This document shows, piece by piece, positions 1-7,101 of a stretch of 26,435 bases of DNA. The notes beneath the pieces were generated by a model that was given only the letters and a program-made list of their open reading frames with translations, was not told where the DNA came from and did no database searches. This DNA is from CAZFAP01 sp964516325. GTDB taxonomy: Bacteria; Auribacterota; JABMQX01. The stretch lies in the NCBI GenBank assembly GCA_964516325.1, contig CAZFAP010000054.1:1-26435 (forward strand), given 5' to 3'. The position numbers and the translations under genes were made by a program. The first letter of the stretch is position 1. Each line of letters starts with the position of its first letter.

Positions 1-170
1 TGTGGACTGCCTTCGGTCCCGGTCAGTACACCGTCCAGTACACGGACAACCTCGTTGGCGGCGCGTGGACGAATGTGGCGGGAATGCCGGTAAACGTTAC
101 GAGCTGGGCAGGCGAAAGCATCTCCGGCCTCGGCAAGCGGTACTACCGAGTCATGGCGCCGTCGCAATAA
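1..170 (+). CDS. C-terminal end of a secreted or multidomain protein (partial)
   Basis: An open frame runs in from the left edge (first full codon at base 3) and stops with TAA at 168-170, leaving 55 residues. The text contains YTVQYTDNL, WTNVAGMP and a terminal RYYRVMAPSQ. This resembles the beta-sandwich tail that often closes large extracellular proteins of planctomycete-like bacteria, with the pattern YTVEYTDNL...W..V.G...YYRV. The pattern is from memory of such proteins, and the overall function cannot be told from this fragment. A strong intrinsic terminator follows 20 nt after the stop, which supports this being a genuine gene end. Confidence 0.7.
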   Translation, partial: WTAFGPGQYTVQYTDNLVGGAWTNVAGMPVNVTSWAGESISGLGKRYYRVMAPSQ

Positions 171-190
171 CCAGCGACACGGCAAACGAG

Positions 191-228
191 CAAACCGGCC
201 CCCTTTCTCGGGGGCTGGTTTGTTTCTT
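191..228 (+). terminator. Rho-independent terminator
   Basis: A 13-bp stem (191-203 with 210-222, one G-U pair) encloses a 6-nt loop at 204-209. It is followed at once by TTTCTT at 223-228. It lies just downstream of the TAA at 168-170 and ends the transcript of the partial gene before the next one begins. Confidence 0.9.
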
Positions 229-370
229 CGGACCGTCATGCGGCGACGCCGGTTCTGTTCTCCTCTCTGCCAACAAACGAGCTGGCTACACCGCTGACTC
301 TGCGTCGCTGTCAGCAACACGTGGCTAAACTCATGAAATGGACCGCCGCGTCAAATGGGGAGGGCTGCGA

Positions 371-1726
371 ATGCGGTCAAGCGTTCGAGATGGGAAATCC
401 TGGTCGAGCATTGCCATGAAGGGCATCCAGGTTCTTTCGGCTATCGGAGTGCTTTATGCTTCGACCAGAAGCGATGCCGCCTCCGCATCCTCCCTTCGAT
501 GCGAGGCGTCCGCTTCCACGACCGCAACCGGTTCGTCGGCAGGCGGAGCGGTGGATGGAGACCGTTTTTCCCTGAGAGCCGATTCGTTCTGGAAAGGAGC
601 CGGCGACGGGAAAACCTGGTGGTGGCAGGTGCGATTCCCCGGTCCGCGTTCCGTCGGCGCCATTTTGCAAATCAACGGGAATCAGCCGAGCATCTTCTCG
701 AATGGGCCGCAACACTACGTCTGGCAATGGAGTCAGGACGGTGGAGCCTGGCACGATTTCAAAGAGACCGAAACGAAATGTGAGCGGCGCCTTTTCCGTC
801 TGCACCGATTGGCGCAGCCGCATCAGGCGAGATACCTGCGGATAATGATTTACGAGAGCCTCGGCGAGGCGCCGACGCTTCGGGAAGTTGAAGTCTTCGC
901 TGAGCCAGGGGCGGTGGTCGAATTTCCAGACTGGATTATCGCCGTCAGCACAACCACGGAGAACTCCTCGCTACCCGGCGAGACCGAAGCTTTTGTCAGG
1001 CTCGCCCGGCAGTGTCCGGGCTGGGAAGAAGTCTTAGCCCACCAGGTCTGGATGGGGGACTTCGACGAGAGCTTCGTCTCCGCGGAGCCGCGGGTTCTGT
1101 GTGCTTTTTTGAGTGGGAACTATCTGGAGTGGTGCCAGCAGGCCCGGGAACCCTGGCGCGGAGTCCAGGAGGTCTTCAGCAATCGCAACCTGCCGATCTG
1201 GGCGTCGTGCGGCGGCGCCCAGGCTCTGACGATTCTTCAGGAAACGGGCGTGGACAAGCCCTGGGATTGTCCTCGATGCCGCGACCCCCGGAACCCGAGG
1301 TCCCCCGTCTATTCGCACATCGGTCACACGGGAACGGCGAAATGCGGCGACTACAGCAAAAACATCTGGGAACGGGGAAAGCTGAAAATGCGCCTCGTTG
1401 CGCATGACCCCGTTTTCGAAGGACTCCCCGGAATATTCGAGGTCATGGAGAGCCACATCGGGCAGATTGACTACGTGCCGAAGGGATGGGTTCGCGTGGT
1501 CACGAGGGGGCCCGGGGCGCTCACGGAGAACCAGTGCCTTCGTATTGAGAATCGGTATATCTACGCAGCCCAGTTTCACATCGAGATGGACGGGACTTCC
1601 GAGAACTCGCGCCAGATCATGAGGAATTTCCTTTCGCTCGCCAGGGAATGGGGCGGATACGATCCTGCTGGCAAAGCGGTCCCTGCACCCTCTGCGCTCT
1701 CTGCGGTGAGTCCCTTCCGAAAATGA
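371..1726 (+). CDS. Secreted discoidin-like / class I glutamine amidotransferase-like fusion protein
   Basis: This is a 451-residue protein. The ATG at 371 was chosen because GGGGAGGG (357-364) lies 6 nt upstream; ATG 338 has no such site. A hydrophobic stretch, MKGIQVLSAIGVLYAS, at residues 16-31 looks like the core of a signal peptide with a long basic n-region. Residues about 45-178 have the WWWQVRF...RYLRIMIYE pattern of an F5/8-type (discoidin, carbohydrate-binding) beta sandwich. Residues about 190-430 resemble class I glutamine amidotransferases: a nucleophile elbow ASCGGAQAL (Cys280) and AAQFHIE (His403, Glu405) complete a Cys-His-Glu triad. No synthase partner lies nearby, and export argues against a biosynthetic amidotransferase. 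A hydrolase or a ThuA/PfpI-like role is possible. The last codons fall in a dispersed intergenic repeat (1681-1720), so the C-terminus may be extended. Confidence 0.75.
   Translation: MRSSVRDGKSWSSIAMKGIQVLSAIGVLYASTRSDAASASSLRCEASASTTATGSSAGGAVDGDRFSLRADSFWKGAGDGKTWWWQVRFPGPRSVGAILQINGNQPSIFSNGPQHYVWQWSQDGGAWHDFKETETKCERRLFRLHRLAQPHQARYLRIMIYESLGEAPTLREVEVFAEPGAVVEFPDWIIAVSTTTENSSLPGETEAFVRLARQCPGWEEVLAHQVWMGDFDESFVSAEPRVLCAFLSGNYLEWCQQAREPWRGVQEVFSNRNLPIWASCGGAQALTILQETGVDKPWDCPRCRDPRNPRSPVYSHIGHTGTAKCGDYSKNIWERGKLKMRLVAHDPVFEGLPGIFEVMESHIGQIDYVPKGWVRVVTRGPGALTENQCLRIENRYIYAAQFHIEMDGTSENSRQIMRNFLSLAREWGGYDPAGKAVPAPSALSAVSPFRK
1681..1720 (+). repeat. Dispersed CTCTGCG-type repeat, copy 1
   Basis: TCTGCGCTCTCTGCGGT at 1691-1707 followed by TCCCTTCCGA at 1711-1720 recurs at 18641-18667 with one substitution and a 3-nt indel. 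An inverted, more diverged copy lies at 18332-18358. This copy sits inside the last 14 codons of the discoidin/amidotransferase gene, while the other two are intergenic. Confidence 0.7.
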
Positions 1727-2155
1727 GCGCTTGCCTGCTATGAGCGAAACGAATTGACAGTCAGTTGGGGTGCGCGGCAGGATTCGAAAGGCGCCGCGGC
1801 CAGTCACCCGCTTGCCAAAAAAGACACGTCGTGAGGTCGTCCAGTGAGGAATCCGGAAAGGCGATGGCGGCGCCCCGGAAATCGTGCGCGGACGGCTCGT
1901 GGGGCTGTGTGCCCATTGATTCCGTGGGACTGCCAGCCGATGTGAGCGCGCGTCCTTCCTGGGGCCGCTTTCACAACAAGAGAAACCGACCGAATGACAA
2001 AGGGCAACGTCATCGCTTGGCTCATCCCCCTACGCGCCTTGACTATGGGGGGCAAGCGGTGACAAGTGAGAAACCGCGATTGGAATATCTGCGGGAAGTG
2101 TGCACGGCGGCACGTGAGGTTACCAACTCGGTCTTCCAAGAGAGGAGATACAAAG
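1727..2155 (+). other. Intergenic stretch, no gene recognised
   Basis: These 429 nt separate the discoidin/amidotransferase gene from the E1 operon. Reading frames exist here on both strands, but none shows a recognisable motif or a convincing ribosome-binding site. TTGACA at 1754-1759 matches a sigma70 -35 box, but no good -10 box sits at a suitable distance. AGAGGAGA at 2141-2148 belongs to the next gene as its ribosome-binding site. I see nothing else. Confidence 0.5.
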
Positions 2156-3352
2156 ATGAATGAGAGGCTTAGTGTCAACGAGGGCAGAGCGTTTGTCCTC
2201 ACAGGAAGGAGACGTCGGGTCGGCATCTCGCGCAGGGCATTCGTGAAACGCCTGGGCGCGTTGGGAGGCGGAACGGTCTTCCTGTCCAGCGGCGTCGCGA
2301 GGAAGGCTGCGGCGCAGTACGGCCATAGTCACAGCGACGGGCTCTCTGCGGAGGAGCTCACAGCGATGTACACCGATATGCTGAAGATTCGTTTGTGGGA
2401 ATCGAAGATCAAGGACCTGATCCTCAAGGGCGGGTTTCGGGGTGTAGCGCACTTGTATGTCGGGCAGGAGGCGATTGCGGTCGGTGTCTGCCATGCTCTG
2501 AGAAAGGACGACTACATCGCCAGCAATCACCGCGGCCACGGTCACCTCATCGCGAAAGGTGGTGACCTCGGGCTGATGCTCGCCGAGATCACGCACAAGG
2601 CTACGGGATACTGCAAGGGATACGGCGGTTCGCTGCACATCACGGATATGAAGTTGGGAATCCTGGGCATGAACGGGATCGTCGGCGCCCCGCATCTCTT
2701 TGCCGCCGGGGCGGCTTATGGCATCAAGGTGAAGGGAACCGACCAGGTCGCGGTGAGCTTCGGCGGAGATGGTTCCCTTCAGAACAGCTTCTTCTCGAGC
2801 GCTGCGAATGCAGCAGCCGCCTGGAAGCTCCCCTGGATCGCTGTGATTGAGAACAACGCGTTCCAGATTTGGGTGCGATCCTCCGACGTGTACGGGACAG
2901 TGGATTTGGCTCGACGGGCCGACGGGTACGGCATCGAGGGACGCGTGGTGGACGGGAATGACGTGCTGGCGGTCTATAACGTGGCGAAGTATGCCGCGGA
3001 CAAGGCTCGCGCGGGAAATGGCCCGACGGTGATCGAGTGCAAGACGTACCGATGGTACGACCACTATGGAGCGGGCGGCGCCAGGATAGGAGCAGACGGC
3101 GCCTTTGGTCTCGGTTATCGCTCTGACCGCGAACTGCGGGACTGGATGGCAAAGGACCCGATTCCGCGATTCAGAAGATTTTTGGTGGACGAAAAGGTTT
3201 TGACCGCGCAGCGAGCCGAGGAGATCGTCGCGGAGGTCAGGCAGGCGGTCGAAGATGCCGTGAAATTCGCCGAGGTGCAGCCTGTGCCAAAACCGGAGGA
3301 CGGTCTCCTGAACGTCTTTGCAGAGGGCACCGTCCCGCTGCACACGAGTTGA
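2156..3352 (+). CDS. Thiamine-diphosphate-dependent 2-oxo acid dehydrogenase, E1 alpha subunit, with Tat leader
   Basis: This 398-residue protein starts at ATG 2156, with AGAGGAGA 7 nt upstream. Residues 65-390 form a complete E1 alpha: the opening LSAEELTAMYTDMLKIR, HRGHGHLIAKG (125-135), GYGGSLHITDMKLGI, the ThDP/Mg motif GGDGSLQ...ENNAFQ (Gly204-Asp205-Gly206 to Asn233-Asn234) and ECKTYRW (294-300). The family decarboxylates a 2-oxo acid on ThDP and passes the acyl group to an E2 lipoyl domain; pyruvate, branched-chain and acetoin types cannot be told apart here. The oddity is the N-terminus: SRRAFVK (25-31) is a textbook twin-arginine motif, followed by a Gly/Ala-rich hydrophobic stretch and an AAA site near residue 53. 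An internal ATG at 2366 has a GAGGAG site but would cut into the family's conserved N-terminal helix. E1 beta follows after 18 nt; no E2 or E3 gene is visible. Confidence 0.9.
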   Translation: MNERLSVNEGRAFVLTGRRRRVGISRRAFVKRLGALGGGTVFLSSGVARKAAAQYGHSHSDGLSAEELTAMYTDMLKIRLWESKIKDLILKGGFRGVAHLYVGQEAIAVGVCHALRKDDYIASNHRGHGHLIAKGGDLGLMLAEITHKATGYCKGYGGSLHITDMKLGILGMNGIVGAPHLFAAGAAYGIKVKGTDQVAVSFGGDGSLQNSFFSSAANAAAAWKLPWIAVIENNAFQIWVRSSDVYGTVDLARRADGYGIEGRVVDGNDVLAVYNVAKYAADKARAGNGPTVIECKTYRWYDHYGAGGARIGADGAFGLGYRSDRELRDWMAKDPIPRFRRFLVDEKVLTAQRAEEIVAEVRQAVEDAVKFAEVQPVPKPEDGLLNVFAEGTVPLHTS

Positions 3353-3355
3353 GGG

Positions 3356-3367
3356 AAGGAGGTGATC
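3356..3367 (+). promoter_or_regulatory. Full-length Shine-Dalgarno of E1 beta
   Basis: AAGGAGGTGATC is complementary over 12 nt to the canonical 3' end of 16S rRNA. Its GGAGG core lies 8 nt before ATG 3371. It fixes the start of E1 beta and rules out the in-frame GTG at 3362, which lies inside it. Strong initiation here would help keep the two subunits in balance. Confidence 0.85.
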
Positions 3368-3370
3368 ACT

Positions 3371-4342
3371 ATGCCAAAGAGCATGGGCTACGCGATTCTC
3401 GAAGCGATCCAGGGAGAGATGCGGCGGGACAAGCTCCTGACGCTTTTCTACGAGTACCAGACGCCGGCAGCGGGCTGGAGCGGCCGCAGCATCAACTTAG
3501 AGGCGGAGTTCGGCCGAACGCGAGTGCGATTCTGCGCGATAGACGAGGAGTGGATTGTCGGCGGCGCCATGGGGATGTCCATGATAGGTGTTCCGGCAAT
3601 CGCGCATATACCGAGCATGGCGACGTTCATTCCCTACGAATTGATGTTCAACCATGCCGGCAAGCTTCGACACATGACAGGCGGTCAAGCGGCATTCCCG
3701 ATGGTTCTCTGGGCGGACATGGCGATGAGATGGCCGTTCCAGGGGGGCCAGCACGCGGATGCAGGGCTTGAGTCCTCGTACGCTCGCCTCGCCGGACTGA
3801 AAGTGGTGATTCCGTCCAATCCCTACGATGGAAAGGGCTTGATGGTGTCGGCAATCAGAGACCCGGACCCGGTCGTGTTCTGTCATTATCCCGTCCCGGC
3901 GACGGGGCCGGAGGTTCCCGACGAGCCTTACACGGTGCCGATAGGAGAAGCCGCGGTGCGCGCGGAAGGGACGGACATCACCATCGTTGGCTACGCGCCG
4001 CAAACCGTCGAGATTGCCAAGGCTGTCGAGCAGCTTACGAAGGACGGAATCAGCGCGGAGTTCATTGATCCGCGGACGTTGGCGCCTCTGGAGGGCGTGA
4101 TGGGAACCATCATCGCGTCGGTCAAGAAAACCGGCAGGCTCTTGACTTCCGACGAGGGCTCCTACAACTTCTGCAATGGCTCGGAGATCATCGCCAGGGT
4201 CGCCGAGGCGGTCCCCGGCGCCAAATTCAAGCGGCTCGCGTTTCCCGACGCTCCCGCGCCCGGCGCCCCGGAGATGGTCAACTACATGAAAGTGGACGCC
4301 GCCAAAATCGTCGCCGCCGCGAGAAGACTGCTGCAGGTATAA
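3371..4342 (+). CDS. Thiamine-diphosphate-dependent 2-oxo acid dehydrogenase, E1 beta subunit
   Basis: This 323-residue protein partners the E1 alpha upstream. The start at 3371 is set by the near-perfect ribosome-binding site. Family features in order: the N-terminal helix YAILEAIQGEMRRD, the cofactor-activating glutamate in CAIDEEWIVGGAMGMSM (Glu59), GLKVVIPSNPYDGKGLM with AIRDPDPVVF in the central domain, and the C-terminal transketolase-like domain with GTDITIVGYAPQTVE, IDPRTLAPLE and KKTGRLLTSDEG. The usual GEDVG-like segment after the first helix is replaced by YEYQTPAAGW, so this is a divergent member. It has no signal peptide. If the alpha subunit is really Tat-exported, beta would have to travel bound to it or the two would be in different compartments. 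The pair stands without E2 or E3 genes. Confidence 0.88.
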   Translation: MPKSMGYAILEAIQGEMRRDKLLTLFYEYQTPAAGWSGRSINLEAEFGRTRVRFCAIDEEWIVGGAMGMSMIGVPAIAHIPSMATFIPYELMFNHAGKLRHMTGGQAAFPMVLWADMAMRWPFQGGQHADAGLESSYARLAGLKVVIPSNPYDGKGLMVSAIRDPDPVVFCHYPVPATGPEVPDEPYTVPIGEAAVRAEGTDITIVGYAPQTVEIAKAVEQLTKDGISAEFIDPRTLAPLEGVMGTIIASVKKTGRLLTSDEGSYNFCNGSEIIARVAEAVPGAKFKRLAFPDAPAPGAPEMVNYMKVDAAKIVAAARRLLQV

Positions 4343-4367
4343 AGCGGATAGAATCGTGCCGCCAGCT

Positions 4368-4396
4368 TTGACTCCCATGGCGGAGTCCTCTATACT
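4368..4396 (+). promoter_or_regulatory. Sigma70-type promoter of hicBA
   Basis: TTGACT at 4368-4373, a 17-nt spacer and TATACT at 4391-4396 make a near-consensus promoter. Transcription would start near 4403, about 46 nt ahead of the hicB start codon. It sits just after the E1 beta stop, so the toxin-antitoxin pair has its own promoter, which HicB-type antitoxins commonly autoregulate. Confidence 0.75.
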
Positions 4397-4448
4397 GACG
4401 GCAGATGGTGATGCTCGGGCAAGCGGCAAGTGTTTTGGGAGGTTTTCA

Positions 4449-4661
4449 ATGCCAAATACATACACGGCCGTAACAAAAAAGGACGGAGAGTGGTGGATCG
4501 GATGGATAGAGGAGATTCCGGGCGTGAACTGCCAGGAAAGAACGCGTGAGGAACTCCTCGAAAGCCTGAAAGTCACCCTGAGAGAGGCTTTGGAGTTTAA
4601 CCGCCGCGAAGCTCTGGGGGCGGCGGAAGCCGACTTCTCTGAAGACCGCATATCGGTGTGA
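4449..4661 (+). CDS. hicB: HicB-family antitoxin
   Basis: A 70-residue protein starting at ATG 4449, with GGGAGGT (4437-4443) 5 nt upstream; more upstream in-frame starts lack such a site and lie inside the promoter region. The sequence YTAVTKKDGEWWIGWIEEIP followed by the Thr-Arg-Glu-Glu helix and LREALEFNRREAL is the partly degraded RNase H-like fold of HicB. It neutralises the HicA mRNA interferase encoded immediately downstream. No separate DNA-binding domain is seen at the C-terminus, so this is the short HicB form. Its TGA overlaps the GTG of hicA by 4 nt, implying translational coupling. The order is antitoxin first. Confidence 0.87.
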   Translation: MPNTYTAVTKKDGEWWIGWIEEIPGVNCQERTREELLESLKVTLREALEFNRREALGAAEADFSEDRISV

Positions 4662-4846
4662 AGCGCAATTACCTGCTCAAGCATCTGGCCAAACATGGCT
4701 GTGAGCTGTTGCGAGAGGGCTCCAGGCACTCATGGTGGGCGAACCCTGCTGAGAATAGAAGGTCCGCTGTCCCCAGGCACAATGAGATCACAGACCTCCT
4801 TGCGAAGAAGATATGCAAGGACCTTGGTGTGCCCCCAGTGAAATAA
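4658..4846 (+). CDS. hicA: HicA-family mRNA interferase toxin
   Basis: A 62-residue protein beginning at GTG 4658, which overlaps the hicB stop (GTGA). It has the compact HicA layout: LLKHLAKHGCELLREGSRHS with the catalytic-type histidine at His24, then AVPRHNEITDLLAKKICKDL. HicA toxins have a double-stranded RNA-binding-like fold and cleave mRNA, and the family glycine-serine-x-histidine motif is present. Its length is normal, so the gene looks intact. The four-base overlap with hicB and the shared promoter at 4368-4396 make a two-gene operon. Confidence 0.85.
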   Translation: MKRNYLLKHLAKHGCELLREGSRHSWWANPAENRRSAVPRHNEITDLLAKKICKDLGVPPVK

Positions 4847-4868
4847 AGCCCACCACGCCATTGCACCG

Positions 4869-5129
4869 GTGGTTCGTCGCCGAGTCCCGGCCTCCCCCAA
4901 AGCGCGATGCACCGCGCTCGTCATCGCCGGAGACCGGGAGGAAAATGGTGATTCAGAGGGTTATAACCAGACGGGCGTTGGTGACTTCTCCGGCGTCGCG
5001 GAGAAGCTGGCGTGCTGGCTATCCAAATCGCCGGAGGAGCGCGTCGCAGCCGTGGACTATCTCCGAAGGCAGCGAAATGGAGATTTACCAAGACTTCAAA
5101 GAGTTGCTCGCGTCATTCAACGGTCATAG
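4869..5129 (+). pseudogene. Probable remnant of a small nucleotidyltransferase-associated gene
   Basis: The frame from GTG 4869 to 5129 ends in KSPEERVAAVDYLRRQRNG and LPRLQRVARVIQRS. I recognise this pattern from small proteins encoded just upstream of AbiEii/MNT-like nucleotidyltransferases. The first 45 codons look unrelated and low in quality, and no ribosome-binding site is evident, so the 5' part is probably lost or rearranged. The overlapping frame from ATG 5077 begins with MEIYQDFKELLASFNGH, which resembles the first residues of the partner nucleotidyltransferase, and then breaks off. I read this as a decayed two-gene module next to hicBA. The family link rests on memory of the pattern, and a real short gene remains possible. 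Confidence 0.5.
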
Positions 5130-5892
5130 AGACTCTCGCGACCGGCAAGACGTGAGCGGAGAGTCATGCCCGGCGCCAACTCGGGTCGTTGAGGGCAGGG
5201 GATTCACGCTCATCGAGTTGCTCGTGGTCATTGCGATCATTGCGATTCTTGCGGCGCTTCTTTTGCCGGCGATTCAAAACGCCAAGGAAGCGGCGAGGCT
5301 GGCAGTCTGCATGGGCCATATCAGCCAGCTCGGGAGGGCGTTCGTCCAGTACATCAATGAGTATGGCGGCTACACGCCCCCGGAGGCGGGCATCATCCCA
5401 TTTGGCTGGGGGAAGGGAAGCGGCTGGACGGATAAGCTCTTCCCGTACGTGGATTCTAATCCCGATGGGAGAGGACCGTCTTACCCCGAGAATGCGGCTT
5501 CCCAAAGAACCGAGGTTTACCGATGCTTGAGCATGCGGAGGTCGGCTCTCGGCGGCGTGCGATTCTCTTCCTACATCATGAACCAGCGACTCTGGGGGGA
5601 TTCCACGTCGGGGAAATACGACTTCCACAGATTGAAATATCCACAGAAGGTTGTCGTGTTCTACGACATCAACAAGTGGTACGACCGCACCCATAACGCG
5701 GACCCGACCGACGGCTTTGGGAATAGCGGCTACGATGGATACGGCCCGGGCGCCCTCTGGTACTCCTATGCTGGCGGCCCCGATTTCTCCGGTCCCCACA
5801 AAGGCGGATACAACATCCTTTTCGCGGATGCTCACGTCAAATGGTTCGGCAAGCTCGTGGAGGGCAAAGTCACCCGACACGCCGAGCAGTAA
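5077..5892 (+). CDS. Prepilin-type (pseudopilin) protein with H-X9-DG-like C-terminus, copy 1
   Basis: The type IV prepilin/pseudopilin signature is clear: RG|FTLIELLVVIAIIAIL with Gly42 before the cleavage site, Phe43 and Glu47, then a hydrophobic helix and KEAARLAVCMGHISQLGRA. The C-terminus has FADAHVKWF, matching the processing-associated H-X9-DG family except that Ala replaces Gly. Such proteins are cleaved by prepilin peptidase and sit in the inner membrane or in a pseudopilus. The start is uncertain. ATG 5077 has a weak GAAGG site and gives a 42-residue leader whose first 17 residues look like a nucleotidyltransferase remnant; GTG 5152 gives a 17-residue leader but no good ribosome-binding site. 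The mature part is close to the protein at 18860-19576, about 70% identical by eye without gaps. Confidence 0.85.
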   Translation: MEIYQDFKELLASFNGHRDSRDRQDVSGESCPAPTRVVEGRGFTLIELLVVIAIIAILAALLLPAIQNAKEAARLAVCMGHISQLGRAFVQYINEYGGYTPPEAGIIPFGWGKGSGWTDKLFPYVDSNPDGRGPSYPENAASQRTEVYRCLSMRRSALGGVRFSSYIMNQRLWGDSTSGKYDFHRLKYPQKVVVFYDINKWYDRTHNADPTDGFGNSGYDGYGPGALWYSYAGGPDFSGPHKGGYNILFADAHVKWFGKLVEGKVTRHAEQ

Positions 5893-5970
5893 GACCGGCA
5901 GCCCCTTTCACGGCGAATGCTTCCCGGTTTAAGTCGTGTGCGGTAAAACCCGCTGTTATCGCGACCGGCT

Positions 5971-5993
5971 CCTGAGGGCAAGACGCCCTCAGG
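5971..5993. other. Stem-loop between convergent genes
   Basis: CCTGAGGGC (5971-5979) and GCCCTCAGG (5985-5993) form a perfect 9-bp stem around a 5-nt loop. It lies between the pseudopilin gene (+) and iolB (-), where a two-way terminator would be expected. No T-run follows on either strand, so intrinsic termination is not assured. Confidence 0.5.
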
Positions 5994-6128
5994 ACTGCGC
6001 CGCTTCGGGCGGGGCAGCGTTACACCTGCCAACTATCGCCGGGCAAATCTCACCGCGAGGGCGAAGTGCCGCACTCAAACGTAGCGACACCCACACAAAG
6101 CGTCAACACTTGACCGAATATCGGAATG

Positions 6129-6917
6129 TCAGCCTTTCAGCCAGGCGTGCTGGGGGTCGTCCCGCGGCTGGAGGATTCGCTTCGCACCGGCGAGCATCCA
6201 GAGATAATAGACTCTATAGCCCGCAAGGGCGCCGACCGGATGATAGCCTTCGGGGATGATCACGGTGTCGTTGTTCGTCACGGAGTGCGTTTCGTCGAGC
6301 TTCAGGTCGTCGGTGTAAATCCGCATGACTCCAAAGCCCTGTGGCGGATCAATCCGGAAGAAGTAGATTTCCTCGAGGTCGGACTCTTCCGGCAAATTGT
6401 CCACCTCGTGCCTGTGCGGAGGAACGGAAGACCAATTCCCGGGCGGATTGATCGTCTCACCAACCAGCAGGCGGCATGCATCAACCGACGGGTCCACGAT
6501 GTCGAACACGCTTCTCTGCCAGTTGACCTTCCCGACGATTCTCTCCTTCACCTTGTCCGGCGTAATCAGTCGAGGGGCTTTCTCCGCCTCCGCCGTCGCC
6601 ATGCAGACCGCGACCTCCAGGTCGCTGATGGCTTCCACGCGACAATGCGCTTTCGGCGGCGCATAAACCGCATACGCCTTGCCCGCGAAAACGCCGCTCC
6701 TGCCGCCGATCTCACGGTACGACGTCGAGCCGACCTCGAAATGGCACTTGCCCTTGAGCACCACGAACGCCGCCTCGCGCTCGCCGAGTCTCCCGCGATA
6801 GCTCTCCCCAGCCGGAAGAGAGATCAAGGCAAAGCTCAAGTAATCCAACCGCTCGTCGTCCGGCGAAACAATCTCGTTGTATCCTTTGCGAATTTCTTTC
6901 TTGATGAGAAGACTCAT
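6129..6917 (-). CDS. iolB: 5-deoxy-glucuronate isomerase-like cupin protein
   Basis: A 262-residue bicupin of the IolB/KduI family. It has PPHRHEVDNLPEESDLEEIY (His168, His170, Glu-rich metal site), GFGVMRIYTDD, PEGYHPV (His226) and YYLWMLAG near the end; these are the family's metal ligands and core strands. IolB converts 5-deoxy-D-glucuronate to 2-deoxy-5-keto-D-gluconate in myo-inositol breakdown. ATG at 6915-6917 is preceded by GAGGATAGG. No other inositol genes are in the window, so either the pathway is scattered or this isomerase acts on another sugar acid. It is convergent with the pseudopilin gene and divergent from aroQ. Confidence 0.85.
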   Translation of the reverse strand: MSLLIKKEIRKGYNEIVSPDDERLDYLSFALISLPAGESYRGRLGEREAAFVVLKGKCHFEVGSTSYREIGGRSGVFAGKAYAVYAPPKAHCRVEAISDLEVAVCMATAEAEKAPRLITPDKVKERIVGKVNWQRSVFDIVDPSVDACRLLVGETINPPGNWSSVPPHRHEVDNLPEESDLEEIYFFRIDPPQGFGVMRIYTDDLKLDETHSVTNNDTVIIPEGYHPVGALAGYRVYYLWMLAGAKRILQPRDDPQHAWLKG

Positions 6918-7101
6918 GAGAAATTGACCTATCCTCTATGGGAGCCGGGAGAGCGCGTACGGAGTCCAGACCGCGAGCCCAGCCATCCCGTTGGCCGAAA
7001 AGCATTAAAAAGCGCGTTGCCACCGTTGTCAATAGCTTTTCGGCCAGGCTCTGGCCTCGGCGTTCTGGTTGCGAATCATTTCGGACGCGAAGGGAAAGGT
7101 C

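Noticed and set aside
1765..2163. 132-codon frame between the discoidin/amidotransferase and E1 alpha genes
   Set aside because: No ribosome-binding site, no family pattern, and it runs into the E1 alpha start; treated as chance.
2366..3352. Shorter E1 alpha from the internal ATG at 2366 with GAGGAG upstream
   Set aside because: It would remove part of the conserved first helix (LSAEELTAMY) and ignores the better-placed ribosome-binding site at 2141-2148; still kept as the alternative that would remove the Tat leader.
5971..5993. Stem-loop after pseudopilin copy 1 as an intrinsic terminator
   Set aside because: Perfect stem but no T-run on either strand; listed only as a stem-loop.
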